Below, in pieces: positions 1 through 8,000 of a stretch of DNA of 64,000 nucleotides. Under the pieces are notes generated by a model that was not told the origin of the DNA, ran no database searches, and saw only the letters and a list, made by a program, of their open reading frames with translations. The DNA lies in assembly GCF_016863495.1 (NCBI RefSeq), contig NZ_BOOZ01000007.1:248001-312000 (forward strand). The letters are read 5' to 3'. Origin of the DNA: Micromonospora andamanensis (GTDB lineage Bacteria > Actinomycetota > Actinomycetes > Mycobacteriales > Micromonosporaceae). Position numbers and translations under genes: made by a program. Every line of letters starts with the position of its first letter. Positions within the stretch are counted from its first letter, which is position 1.

Positions 1-1248
1 CGCACCGGTGAGCGCCAGCACCGTCGCCGCCGCCAACGAGTCGCACAGTTGCAGGGAAGAGCTGTTACGCCCCTGCTCGCCGGCTCCCGACAACTCCAGG
101 GTGAGCGCCGACAGCGACGGATAGAGCAGGCCCATGCCGAGCCCGGCGACCGCCCAGCCGACAACGCCCACCCACACCGGCACTGCCGGAAACACGCAAA
201 CCCCCACCACAGCGGTACCGACAGTGATGCAGCTGAGGCCCGCCCTCGGCAACGTGCTCCGGGACCGGGGCGAACTGATCCGCCCCTGCACCCAGGAGCC
301 GAGCGACCAGGAGAGCGCGCCGGTGGTCAGCACCAGCCCCGCAGCCGTGGGCGTGAACCCCCGCTCACGCGACAGCATCAACGGGATCACCACCTCGGCA
401 CCCACGAACGCGGCCGAGGCCAACCCGCGCAGGCCGACCACTGTCGGCAGGCCGCGAGCAGCCCGCAGGAACCCCGCCGGTAGCAGTCGCGGAACGCAGA
501 TCAGCAGGCCGGCCAGGGCCAGCCCGACAAGCGTCACGGCGGCGACGCCGCGCTGCTGACCCCCGATGTGCAGCAGTGCGGCGCTCACCCCCGCCCCACA
601 CGCCCAACCGATCCGGGCCAACGCCCCGACGGACCAGCGGCTCGCACCGACCGCGCCCATCGACCGCAAGCCCGGATGGATCAGCAGCCCCGCCGGCACC
701 GCCACCGCCGGCACCGCCAGGAACACCCACCGCCAACCGACGTGCTCCACGACCAACCCCGCCACCACCGGCCCGACAAGCGACGGAACCACCCAGGCCG
801 CGGCGAACGCGGCGAAGATCCGGCGGTGCAGCCGTTCCGGGTACGCCTGCGCGACGATCACGTACAGCGCCACCGACAGCAGACCCGAGCCGAAGCCCTG
901 CACGATCCGACCCACCACGAGCGTTGCCATGGTGGTGGCGGCCCCGGCCAGCAGCAACCCGGCGACGAACCCGGCGAGACCGGACCACATCGACGCCCGC
1001 GGCCCCCGGGCGTCACACCAGATGCCGGAGAGCACCATCGCCACCACGCCGGCCGCGAAGGGACCACCGAACGCGATCCCGTACAGCGCCAGGCCGTCGA
1101 GCGCACGGGCGACAGTGGGCATGGCGGTGCCGACCGCCAACGCCTCGAACGCCAGCAACGAGACGAGCGCCACGCTGCCCACTGTCATCGCCCGCAGCCG
1201 AGGGGCGAACAACGACTCGGCGCGTACCGGAGACGGGGCGATCAGCAT
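1..1248 (-). CDS. MFS transporter, 3' end outside window
   Basis: Major facilitator superfamily permease, probably a drug or metabolite exporter in the cytoplasmic membrane. Reading from an ATG at 1248, the frame stays open for all 416 codons to the window edge, so the C-terminus is missing. The N-terminal half shows alternating hydrophobic helices. A loop reading SGIWCDARGPRASMWSG sits in the loop 2-3 position that usually carries the MFS motif A (GxxxDRxGRR), in degenerate form. VVGRIVQGFGSGLLSVALY follows in helix 4, and VEHVGWRWVFLAVPA fits the start of the helix 5-6 region of 14-TM exporters. Upstream, on the minus strand, an imperfect dyad (GACTTGAA, 6-nt gap, TTGAGGTC) begins within a TTGACT -35-like hexamer, which might be a MerR-type operator. 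Substrate unknown. Confidence 0.85.
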   Translation of the reverse strand, partial: MLIAPSPVRAESLFAPRLRAMTVGSVALVSLLAFEALAVGTAMPTVARALDGLALYGIAFGGPFAAGVVAMVLSGIWCDARGPRASMWSGLAGFVAGLLLAGAATTMATLVVGRIVQGFGSGLLSVALYVIVAQAYPERLHRRIFAAFAAAWVVPSLVGPVVAGLVVEHVGWRWVFLAVPAVAVPAGLLIHPGLRSMGAVGASRWSVGALARIGWACGAGVSAALLHIGGQQRGVAAVTLVGLALAGLLICVPRLLPAGFLRAARGLPTVVGLRGLASAAFVGAEVVIPLMLSRERGFTPTAAGLVLTTGALSWSLGSWVQGRISSPRSRSTLPRAGLSCITVGTAVVGVCVFPAVPVWVGVVGWAVAGLGMGLLYPSLSALTLELSGAGEQGRNSSSLQLCDSLAAATVLALTGA

Positions 1249-1302
1249 GGGGCAAGCCTCGGACCTCAACCCATCTTCAAGTCAAGGGTGACGCGGCTTA
1301 CC

Positions 1303-1563
1303 TCAGGCGGACTCCAACGCCTCACCCAGCCCCTTGGCCAGGCCGGACAAATGCTGGTCGGCCAGCAGATGCCCGGCCGTGATCACCAGCGCCAGGGGCC
1401 ACTCGATCACCTGGAGCACGGTCAGCACCCCGATACCTGCGTAGTACGTGAGCTTGTCCGGCGGCGGCACCGCCACCTCCCCCAGCCACGGCACATTCAC
1501 CCGGCGGGTGAACATCTGCAACGACTCCCGGGTCCCACTGAGCTGTCGTGTCAGCGCACTCAT
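1303..1563 (-). CDS. Small conserved membrane protein divergent from the P-type ATPase
   Basis: An 86-residue protein beginning MSALTRQLSGTRESLQ. The ATG at 1563 is chosen because GGGAGG lies 4-5 bases upstream, although the frame stays open further upstream. The N-terminal third is polar. A hydrophobic segment (YAGIGVLTVLQVIEWPLALVITAGHLL, about residues 41-67) follows, and the C-terminus is short and helical. It is transcribed away from the cation ATPase at 1717 with about 150 bp between starts, so they may share a control region. I do not recognise a named family. An accessory role to the ATPase is inference from position only. Confidence 0.7.
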   Translation of the reverse strand: MSALTRQLSGTRESLQMFTRRVNVPWLGEVAVPPPDKLTYYAGIGVLTVLQVIEWPLALVITAGHLLADQHLSGLAKGLGEALESA

Positions 1564-1716
1564 CTCGCCTCCCCCCGTACCGATGTCGCCCACCTCGAAT
1601 TCCTCCACCGCCACCGTCCATGCCCACCCGAGCGGGAAACTTTCCCCTGCTCCGGGGGGCATAAGGGACGTCCGGCCGGGAAGCCAGGCCGCCGGGCACG
1701 AACGGTAGGAGGCAAC

Positions 1717-4700
1717 ATGCGGTTTGACGCCGTCGGAGTACCTCCGGTGGTGGAAGCCGCCTCCCGCAGCGTCGGTGCCGTCGCGACCCGGCTCGCCCGA
1801 GCGGCCGGGCTGACCAGCCGGCGGGTGTGGTCCCGCCCCGGCCGGCACCACATCGAGGTCCACGGCGTCTGCCAGGACGGCGGCGACACCCTCGCCCGCC
1901 AGGTCGAGACGGCGCTGGAAAGAATGCCGGGAGTCAACTGGGCCCGGGTCAACGCCCCGTCCGGCCGGGTGGTGGTCGCCGTCGACACACCGGGCCCCAA
2001 GGTCCGCGAACTGGTCGCCACAATCGCCCGGGTCGAACGCACCTGCCCGCACGAACCCGATCCGGAGATCCCGCCGCCGCACCCACCCGAGGAAGGACCG
2101 CGCACCCCACGTACCCTCGGCGCGCTCGCCTCCGACGCGCTCGGCCTGACCATCTCCGCGGCCACCCGGATCCTGCCCGTCACGCCGGTCCCCGGTGAGG
2201 TCTCCGGACTGCTCAGCGCCATCGACCTGCACCCGAAACTGCACGCCCTCGCCGGTCTGGGACTGCGCCGCGACCCACGCGCCGAGCTTCTCTTCCCACT
2301 CGCCGAGGCGGTGGTGCAGGGCCTCACCGGCGGCTGGACGGGGATAGTGCTCGACGGCGCCCAGCGGATCGTGCAGTGGGGCGAAGGGCTGGCCCAGCTA
2401 CGAGCCTGGGAAAAGGCCGAACCCCGGCTCACCGGCGAACCGGATCGCGCCGTCGCCCGTACCCCCACCGACGACCGTCCCTGCCCGAAACCCGACGGCT
2501 CCGTCGAGCGGTACATCAACCGGATGCTCGCCGGCGGCGCTGCCGCCTTCGCCGCGGCGACGCCCGTGGTCGGCCCGAAACGGGCCGCCGCCCTGGGCCT
2601 GTCCGCGCTGCCCAAGGCACCGGGCAGCGGACGCGAGGGGTACGCGGCCCAACTCGGCCGGATCCTGGCTCGCCGCGGCGTCATCGCGATGGACCGCAGC
2701 GTGCTCCGCGAACTCGACCGCATCGACACGCTGGTGCTGGACGCCCGGATCCTCGGCTCCGACCGGGGTGTCCTGGCCGACCTGGCCCCGCTGCCCGGCG
2801 TCGACACGTCCCGAGTGGCCGCCCAGGCGTTCACCCTCTTCGAACCGACCGCACCTGACGACGTACGCCACCTGGACGGTTGGCGGCTCGGCCCGCTTGA
2901 CCGCCTCGACGTGCGGGACCCTGGCGACACCGACGACAGCCGGCGGCTACGCGAACGCGGCGGCACCCTGCTCGGCCTGGCCCAGGCCGACGCCCTCACG
3001 GCCGTGCTGCGGGTCGAACCGGAGCCGGCACCCGGCGTCGAAGCCCTGCCGGCCGTCGCCCGGCAGGCCGGCCTGCGACTCGTCGTGGCCGGCGGTGACC
3101 CGGACCGGCACGCCACCGCCGACGCACTGGTACCCGGCGGCGACCACCTCACCGAGTCGGTACGCACCCTGCAACGTGAGGGCGCTGTGGTGATGCTCGT
3201 CTCCGGCGACCGGCCCGCGCTCGCCGCGGCGGACTGTGGACTGGGCCTCGCCGACCCGGATGACTCCCCACCGTGGGGGGCACACCTGCTTGTCGGTACC
3301 GACCTGCGGGTCGTCGCCCTGATCATCGAAGCGGCCGGGGTGGCCCGGCGGATGACCGCACAGAACCTGCGCATCGGACTGGCCGGCACCGGCCTCGGCG
3401 CACTCGGTGCCTTCACCGCCGACCCGGCCCTGCTCCCCGGCCGTACGCTCGCCTCGGTGAACGGTGCGGCGGCACTGGCCTTCGCCCACGGCGTCTGGCG
3501 GGCCGGTCGGCTGACCGTGGGGACCAGCGCACCCGCGCCCGCGATCACCGCCTGGCACCTGATGCCGGTGCCCACAGTCATCGACCAGCTCGGCACGGAC
3601 CGCGACGGGCTGACCGAGACCGAGGCCCAACGACGACAGGCCAACCGCCCAGGGGAGGCAACCGGCCCCGGTGGGCTGCTCCGCGCCTTCGTCGACGAAC
3701 TCGCCAACCCGCTCACCCCGGTGCTCGCCGCCGGGGCGGTGCTCTCCGCAAGCTTCGGTTCGCTCGTCGACGCCGCCCTGGTCGGCGGGGTCGTCGGAGC
3801 GTCCGCGCTGGTAGGAGCGGTACACCAGCGCAACACCGAGAAGTCGCTCGCCGAGTTGCTGTCCCGTTCGGCGGTGACCGCCCGGGTCCGCCGCGACGGC
3901 GTCGAACGGGTGGTACCCGCCGACGACCTCGTACCCGGCGACGTGATCGTGCTCGAATCCGGCGACGCCGTACCCGCCGACTGCCGGGTGCTGACCTCCA
4001 TCGGGTTGGAGGCCGACGAATCCTCCCTGACCGGCGAGTCGCTGCCGGTCACCAAGACCGACAAGCCGGTTGTCGCCGCCGCAGTGGCCGAACGCTCCTC
4101 CATGGTCTACGAGGGAACCAGCATCGCCGCCGGCCGGGGCGACGCAGTGGTCGTGGCCACCGGCACCGACACCGAGGCCGGACGCAGTCTCGCCCTGGCC
4201 GGGCAGGCACCACCGGTAAGCGGAGTCGAGGCCCGCCTGGGCAAACTGACCCGCACCGCGATCCCGATGGCCGCCGGATCGGCGATCGCGGTGGCCGGCG
4301 CCGGGCTGCTGCGGGGCGTACCCCTGGCCCAGACCGCCGCGACCGCCGCGAACCTGGCCGTCGCCTCAGTGCCCGAGGGGCTGCCGTTCCTGGTCAGCGC
4401 CGCCCAGTTGGCCGCCGCCCGACGGCTCGCCGAGCACGGCGCGCTGGTCCGCAACCCGCGCACCATCGAGGCACTTGGCCGGGTCGACGTGCTCTGCTTC
4501 GACAAGACCGGCACCCTCACCGAGGGGCACCTGATGCTCGCCGGAGTGGGTGACGCCGACTCGTACGCCCCACTTGAACAGCTCGACGACCGGTTGCGAC
4601 GCACCCTGGCCGCGGCGTTGCGCGCCACCCCGGCCGCCGAGGACCCCGAGGAACTCTCCATGCAGACCGACCGGGCGGTACTGCGGGGTGCCCGCGCCGC

Positions 4701-6240
4701 CGGTGTCACCGAAGACGACGGGGCGCCCGGTTGGCGGGCCGCCGGTGGTCTGCCGTTCGAACCGTCGCGCGGGTACCACGCAAGCGTCGGCGAGACCGGC
4801 GGTGGATTGCTGCTCAGCGTGAAGGGCGCGCCAGAGGCGGTGCTGCCCCGCTGCGCCGCCCAACGCATCGGCGCCCGGGACGAGCCGCTCGACGACGCGG
4901 GCCGGGCCGAACTGCACAGGCTGCTCGGCGAGCGGGCCGGCGCGGGGCACCGGATCCTCGCCGTCGCCGAGTGCACGGTCGCCGACCCGGACATCACCGA
5001 CGACGGCGTACGGGGCCTGGTCTTCACCGGCTTCCTGGCCATCGCCGACGGGGTACGCGCCAGCGCCGCGCCAGCCGTCCGCCGGATCCGCCAGGCTGGT
5101 GTGCACACCATCATGATCACGGGGGATCACCCGGCAACCGCCGAGGCGATCGCCGCCACCATCAGCGACGGAGACGCCCAGCGGGTGGTCACCGCCACCG
5201 AACTCGACACACTCGACGACAACGCCCTCGCCGAACGACTGGCCGGCACCGACGTGGTGGCCCGCTGCACTCCGGCCCACAAGGTCCGCATCATCCAGGC
5301 ACTCCAGAAATGCGGACGCACCGTCGCGATGACCGGCGACGGCGCCAACGACGCCCCCGCCATCCGGCTGGCCGACGTGGGCATCGCCCTCGGCCAACGG
5401 GGCACCCCGGCGGCCCGCGCCGCAGCCGACCTGGTGGTCACCGACGACCGGCTGGAGACCATCATCGCCACCCTCGTCGAAGGTCGGGCGATGTGGTCCT
5501 CGGTCCGCCACGCGCTGAGCATCCTCGTCGGCGGCAACCTCGGCGAGATCGCGTTCAGCGTGCTGACCGCCGCCGCCACCGGCCGGGCCGCGCTCAACGG
5601 ACGCCAGCTGCTGCTCGTCAACCTGCTCACCGACATGGCACCCGCGCTGGCCATCGCCGTACGGCCACCCGGCGGCGACCACGCCGACGGGCTGCTCCGC
5701 GAGGGCCCGGACAGCTCACTCGGCCAGACCATGACCCGCGAGATCGGGCTGCGCGCCGCCGCCACCACGCTCGGCGCGACCACCGGCTGGATGCTGGCCC
5801 GCTACACCGGCACCCGACGACGCGCCGGCACCGTCGCCCTGGTCTCCCTGGTCGGTACGCAACTCGGCCAGACCGTGCTGGCCGGCGGCACCAGGCCGAC
5901 CGTGCTCGCCGCCACCGCCGCGTCCTTCGGCGTACTCGCCGTGGTCGTGCAGACCCCCGGACTGAGTCAATTCTTCGGCTGCACCCCGCTGGGACCTGTC
6001 GGCTGGACCATCGCCACCGGATCCGCACTCGGCGCCACCCTCGCCAACGGCGCCCTCACCCAACTCGTCGCAGGCTTCCCACAGACCGACGACGAACCGG
6101 TCGAAGGCGAACACACCGACGGTGAGCAGGCCGGCGGTGGACAGGCCGGCGGTGGACAGGGGGCCGACGACGAGCCGGCCGGCGCGGGCTCGGCCGGCCC
6201 AGGCTCAGACCGACCACGCGACCCTGCACACCGTGCGTAG
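1717..6240 (+). CDS. Large cation-translocating P-type ATPase (CtpI-like)
   Basis: A 1507-residue membrane pump, about twice the length of ordinary P-type ATPases and resembling the long mycobacterial CtpI type. The start is the ATG at 1717 behind AGGAGG (1707-1712). The open frame runs much further upstream, but that stretch is shadow of the opposite-strand genes. The N-terminus has an HMA-like fold (about residues 45-92) without a CxxC pair. A first half resembling a P-type core then carries a degenerate phosphorylation region (LVLDARIL, Asp342, no KTGT) and a degenerate hinge (SGDRPALAAADCGLGL). The second half is a complete catalytic unit: TGES at 772-775, PEGLP at 886-890 in the ion-binding helix, DKTGT at 929-933, TGDH, and TGDGAND around 1206-1212. 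PEGLP rather than CPC argues against a Cu/Zn-type pump and is more like the Ca/Mn class. The last 50 residues are Gly/Asp/Glu-rich. Confidence 0.92.
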   Translation: MRFDAVGVPPVVEAASRSVGAVATRLARAAGLTSRRVWSRPGRHHIEVHGVCQDGGDTLARQVETALERMPGVNWARVNAPSGRVVVAVDTPGPKVRELVATIARVERTCPHEPDPEIPPPHPPEEGPRTPRTLGALASDALGLTISAATRILPVTPVPGEVSGLLSAIDLHPKLHALAGLGLRRDPRAELLFPLAEAVVQGLTGGWTGIVLDGAQRIVQWGEGLAQLRAWEKAEPRLTGEPDRAVARTPTDDRPCPKPDGSVERYINRMLAGGAAAFAAATPVVGPKRAAALGLSALPKAPGSGREGYAAQLGRILARRGVIAMDRSVLRELDRIDTLVLDARILGSDRGVLADLAPLPGVDTSRVAAQAFTLFEPTAPDDVRHLDGWRLGPLDRLDVRDPGDTDDSRRLRERGGTLLGLAQADALTAVLRVEPEPAPGVEALPAVARQAGLRLVVAGGDPDRHATADALVPGGDHLTESVRTLQREGAVVMLVSGDRPALAAADCGLGLADPDDSPPWGAHLLVGTDLRVVALIIEAAGVARRMTAQNLRIGLAGTGLGALGAFTADPALLPGRTLASVNGAAALAFAHGVWRAGRLTVGTSAPAPAITAWHLMPVPTVIDQLGTDRDGLTETEAQRRQANRPGEATGPGGLLRAFVDELANPLTPVLAAGAVLSASFGSLVDAALVGGVVGASALVGAVHQRNTEKSLAELLSRSAVTARVRRDGVERVVPADDLVPGDVIVLESGDAVPADCRVLTSIGLEADESSLTGESLPVTKTDKPVVAAAVAERSSMVYEGTSIAAGRGDAVVVATGTDTEAGRSLALAGQAPPVSGVEARLGKLTRTAIPMAAGSAIAVAGAGLLRGVPLAQTAATAANLAVASVPEGLPFLVSAAQLAAARRLAEHGALVRNPRTIEALGRVDVLCFDKTGTLTEGHLMLAGVGDADSYAPLEQLDDRLRRTLAAALRATPAAEDPEELSMQTDRAVLRGARAAGVTEDDGAPGWRAAGGLPFEPSRGYHASVGETGGGLLLSVKGAPEAVLPRCAAQRIGARDEPLDDAGRAELHRLLGERAGAGHRILAVAECTVADPDITDDGVRGLVFTGFLAIADGVRASAAPAVRRIRQAGVHTIMITGDHPATAEAIAATISDGDAQRVVTATELDTLDDNALAERLAGTDVVARCTPAHKVRIIQALQKCGRTVAMTGDGANDAPAIRLADVGIALGQRGTPAARAAADLVVTDDRLETIIATLVEGRAMWSSVRHALSILVGGNLGEIAFSVLTAAATGRAALNGRQLLLVNLLTDMAPALAIAVRPPGGDHADGLLREGPDSSLGQTMTREIGLRAAATTLGATTGWMLARYTGTRRRAGTVALVSLVGTQLGQTVLAGGTRPTVLAATAASFGVLAVVVQTPGLSQFFGCTPLGPVGWTIATGSALGATLANGALTQLVAGFPQTDDEPVEGEHTDGEQAGGGQAGGGQGADDEPAGAGSAGPGSDRPRDPAHRA

Positions 6241-6269
6241 CCGTTGCTGCCGCAGCGGCCCGTCCGGCG

Positions 6270-7256
6270 TCAGATGGCGGGGTCCCAGGTGGCGGCGGCG
6301 CGGCGCAGCCGGTCGTTGACGGCCCGCCCCAGACCGGTGTCAGGTACCGGCTCCGCGACGATCTCGGCCACCCCGACGGCGTCCAGTCGATGCAACGCGT
6401 CGAAGAGCCGGGCCGCCGCCTCGGTCAGATCACCGGAGCCGGAGAGCACCTCCACCGCCGCCCAGTCACCCGCCGGCCGGTCCCGGAACGCCAGATACCC
6501 ACGCCCCGGCCCGCCGGCACCAGCCGACTCGGCGCTCGACACCAGCCGCAACGGCGTACGCGGTGCGTAGTGCGCGGCCAACGTGCCCGGCGCGACCGGC
6601 TGCCCCGAGCTACCCGGCCGCACCGTCACCGGCCCGATGACCTTCTCCAACTCCTCCACCGGCAACGCACCGAGCCGCAACACCACCGGATGGTCGCCCC
6701 GGGCGTCCACAATCGTCGACTCGATCCCACACCGGCTCGGTCCACCGTCGAGCACCACGTCCACGGCCGCACCCAGCCCGCGCACCACATGCTCCGCACG
6801 GGTGGGACTGAGCTGGCCGAACCGGTTCGCGCTCGGCGCCGCCAGCGGAACCCCGGCAGCGGCGATCAACCGTCGAGCGTGCTCGTGATCCGGCACCCGC
6901 ACCGCCATGCTGTCGAGCCCGGAGGTGACGATCGGCGGGATCTCGTCCGGACGGTCCACGATGAGGGTCAGCGGCCCCGGCCAGAACCGGGCCGCCAGCG
7001 CCGCAACGGCCGGCCCCACCGCGCCCACGAGCGGTTCCAGATCCGCCGCGTCGGCAAGATGGGTGATCAGCGGATCGAAGCTCGGCCGCTGCTTCGCCTC
7101 GAAGATCCGGGCCGCCGCCCGGGCGTCCAACGCGTTCGCGCCAAGCCCGTAAACGGTCTCCGTCGGAAAGGCCACCAACCCACCCGTACGCAGCACGGCA
7201 GCCGCCTCGCCGAGGTCACCGTCGGCAGGCAGGACACGAGGAGATCCGATGCTCAC
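6270..7256 (-). CDS. sua5: Sua5-type L-threonylcarbamoyladenylate synthase
   Basis: Makes threonylcarbamoyl-AMP from threonine, bicarbonate and ATP, the first step of t6A37 modification of ANN-decoding tRNAs. About 328 residues: an N-terminal YrdC domain (LRTGGLVAFPTETVYGLGANALD, KQRPSFDPLITHL, PLAAPSANRFGQLSPT, STIVD) and a C-terminal Sua5 domain (PVAPGTLAAHYAPRTPLRLV), so it is the long form rather than short TsaC. I chose GTG 7256 because the family usually begins just before the conserved V-L-P-A-D. A GTG at 7298 in the same frame would add 14 residues. It is transcribed in the same direction as the two tRNA genes just upstream. Confidence 0.88.
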   Translation of the reverse strand: MSIGSPRVLPADGDLGEAAAVLRTGGLVAFPTETVYGLGANALDARAAARIFEAKQRPSFDPLITHLADAADLEPLVGAVGPAVAALAARFWPGPLTLIVDRPDEIPPIVTSGLDSMAVRVPDHEHARRLIAAAGVPLAAPSANRFGQLSPTRAEHVVRGLGAAVDVVLDGGPSRCGIESTIVDARGDHPVVLRLGALPVEELEKVIGPVTVRPGSSGQPVAPGTLAAHYAPRTPLRLVSSAESAGAGGPGRGYLAFRDRPAGDWAAVEVLSGSGDLTEAAARLFDALHRLDAVGVAEIVAEPVPDTGLGRAVNDRLRRAAATWDPAI

Positions 7257-7320
7257 ACCTTCGACGCTAGCCTGCGGCTGACGCCCCGCCCGACGCACCC
7301 CGAGACAGCAAGGAAAGTGC

Positions 7321-7396
7321 TGGTGGAGCCCAGGGGACTCGAACCCCTAACCCCTGCCTTGCAAAGGCAGTGCTCTGCCAGTTGAGCTAGGGCCCC
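7321..7396 (-). tRNA. tRNA-Ala (TGC anticodon)
   Basis: Cloverleaf read on the minus strand: acceptor GGGGCCC pairs with GGGCTCC and includes the G3-U70 pair that identifies alanine tRNAs. The anticodon stem CTGCC/GGCAG encloses TTTGCAA (anticodon TGC), and the T-loop reads GGTTCGAGTCC. The genome encodes the terminal CCA (7321-7323). It follows tRNA-Ile downstream of gyrA, a usual actinobacterial arrangement. Confidence 0.97.
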
Positions 7397-7434
7397 TTAG
7401 CGGCGTTACCGCCGCAGGTCGGCAACGAACGCCG

Positions 7435-7563
7435 TCAGCGCAGGTCCGGCGAGGTGGTCGCCTCGTGCCAGAGGGCGCGCTCGTCGTTGGCTTCCTTGAC
7501 CTTCTTGGCCACCACCGCGGCCACGCCGACGACACCGACCAGGATCAACAGCTTCTTGAACAT
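7435..7563 (-). CDS. DLW-39 family small protein
   Basis: A 42-residue protein: a short hydrophobic N-terminal helix (MFKKLLILVGVVGVAAVVAK) followed by a charged tail that ends LWHEATTSPDLR. Length, the Lys-rich start, the LW pair near the end and the position between tRNA-Ile and tRNA-Ala downstream of gyrA match the actinobacterial DLW-39 family. ATG at 7563, TGA at 7435; AAGGGG lies about 11 nt upstream of the start. The function of the family is not known to me. A single-pass membrane peptide is likely from the sequence. Confidence 0.85.
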   Translation of the reverse strand: MFKKLLILVGVVGVAAVVAKKVKEANDERALWHEATTSPDLR

Positions 7564-7607
7564 CGGGGCTGCCCCTTACGCTCGACGTGCCGTCGGACCA
7601 TGTGCGG

Positions 7608-7681
7608 TGGGGCTAGCTGGAATCGAACCAGCGACCTCAGAGTTATCAGCTCTGCGCTCTAACCGACTGAGCTATAGCCCC
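7608..7681 (-). tRNA. tRNA-Ile (GAT anticodon)
   Basis: Cloverleaf on the minus strand: acceptor GGGGCTA/TAGCCCC, D-arm AGCTCAGTCGGTTAGAGC, anticodon loop CTGATAA (GAT), and T-arm GCTGGTTCGATTCCAGC. Discriminator base A. The next bases read CCG, so the CCA end is not fully encoded and would be completed by the CCA-adding enzyme at 44349. Confidence 0.97.
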
Positions 7682-7838
7682 GCGTAGCGACGAGCAAGGT
7701 TAACCCATCCGCCCAGCGGCTCCCAAATCGGGGCCAGGCCCGCCAGCCACCCTCCATCGCCCCCTGAACCTACCCGAGCACGAGGACCCGGTACACCGGG
7801 TTAATCGTTCGCACGACCTCCGGCGCACCCTCCGCAGA

Positions 7839-7932
7839 ATGCGGCATCCCGCGAAGACCTGGCCGCCGGGGACCCCCCAATGCGGCATCCGGGGCTAACC
7901 CAGCCGCCGGAAGCCCCAACATGCGGCATCCC
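7839..7932. repeat. Three imperfect tandem repeats of about 40 bp
   Basis: The core (A)TGCGGCATCC occurs at about 7840, 7880 and 7921, spaced about 40 bp. Between cores the sequence is also partly repeated (GCCGCCGG followed by a C-rich run ending CCAA or CCAAC). The array lies in the 319-bp gap downstream of the DUF3566 gene and upstream of tRNA-Ile. The TGCGGCAT core also heads the dispersed hairpin elements at 29.4, 48.7 and 57.1 kb. Confidence 0.65.
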
Positions 7933-7948
7933 GCGCGAAACCCAGAAA

Positions 7949-7988
7949 CGCCGGCCCGCGCCACCGGTGAGGGCGGCGCGGGCCGGCG
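7949..7988 (-). terminator. Hairpin terminator after gyrB-gyrA-DUF3566
   Basis: A perfect 14-bp inverted repeat (CGCCGGCCCGCGCC with its complement, 12-nt loop) lies 12 bp past the DUF3566 stop. There is no U-tract, as is common in actinobacteria. Confidence 0.7.
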
Positions 7989-8000
7989 TCGGAGATCGGG

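Noticed and set aside
568..1716. Upstream extension of the P-type ATPase frame by about 380 codons
   Set aside because: It is antisense to the MFS gene, rich in His/Arg/Pro, and the AGGAGG at 1707 fixes the ATG at 1717.
1560..4103. Open frame of 847 codons antisense to the ATPase
   Set aside because: Ser/Arg/Ala-rich shadow typical of high-GC coding DNA; no domain or ribosome-binding site.
7839..7932. Possible CRISPR array
   Set aside because: Only three imperfect units with partly repeated spacers and no cas genes.
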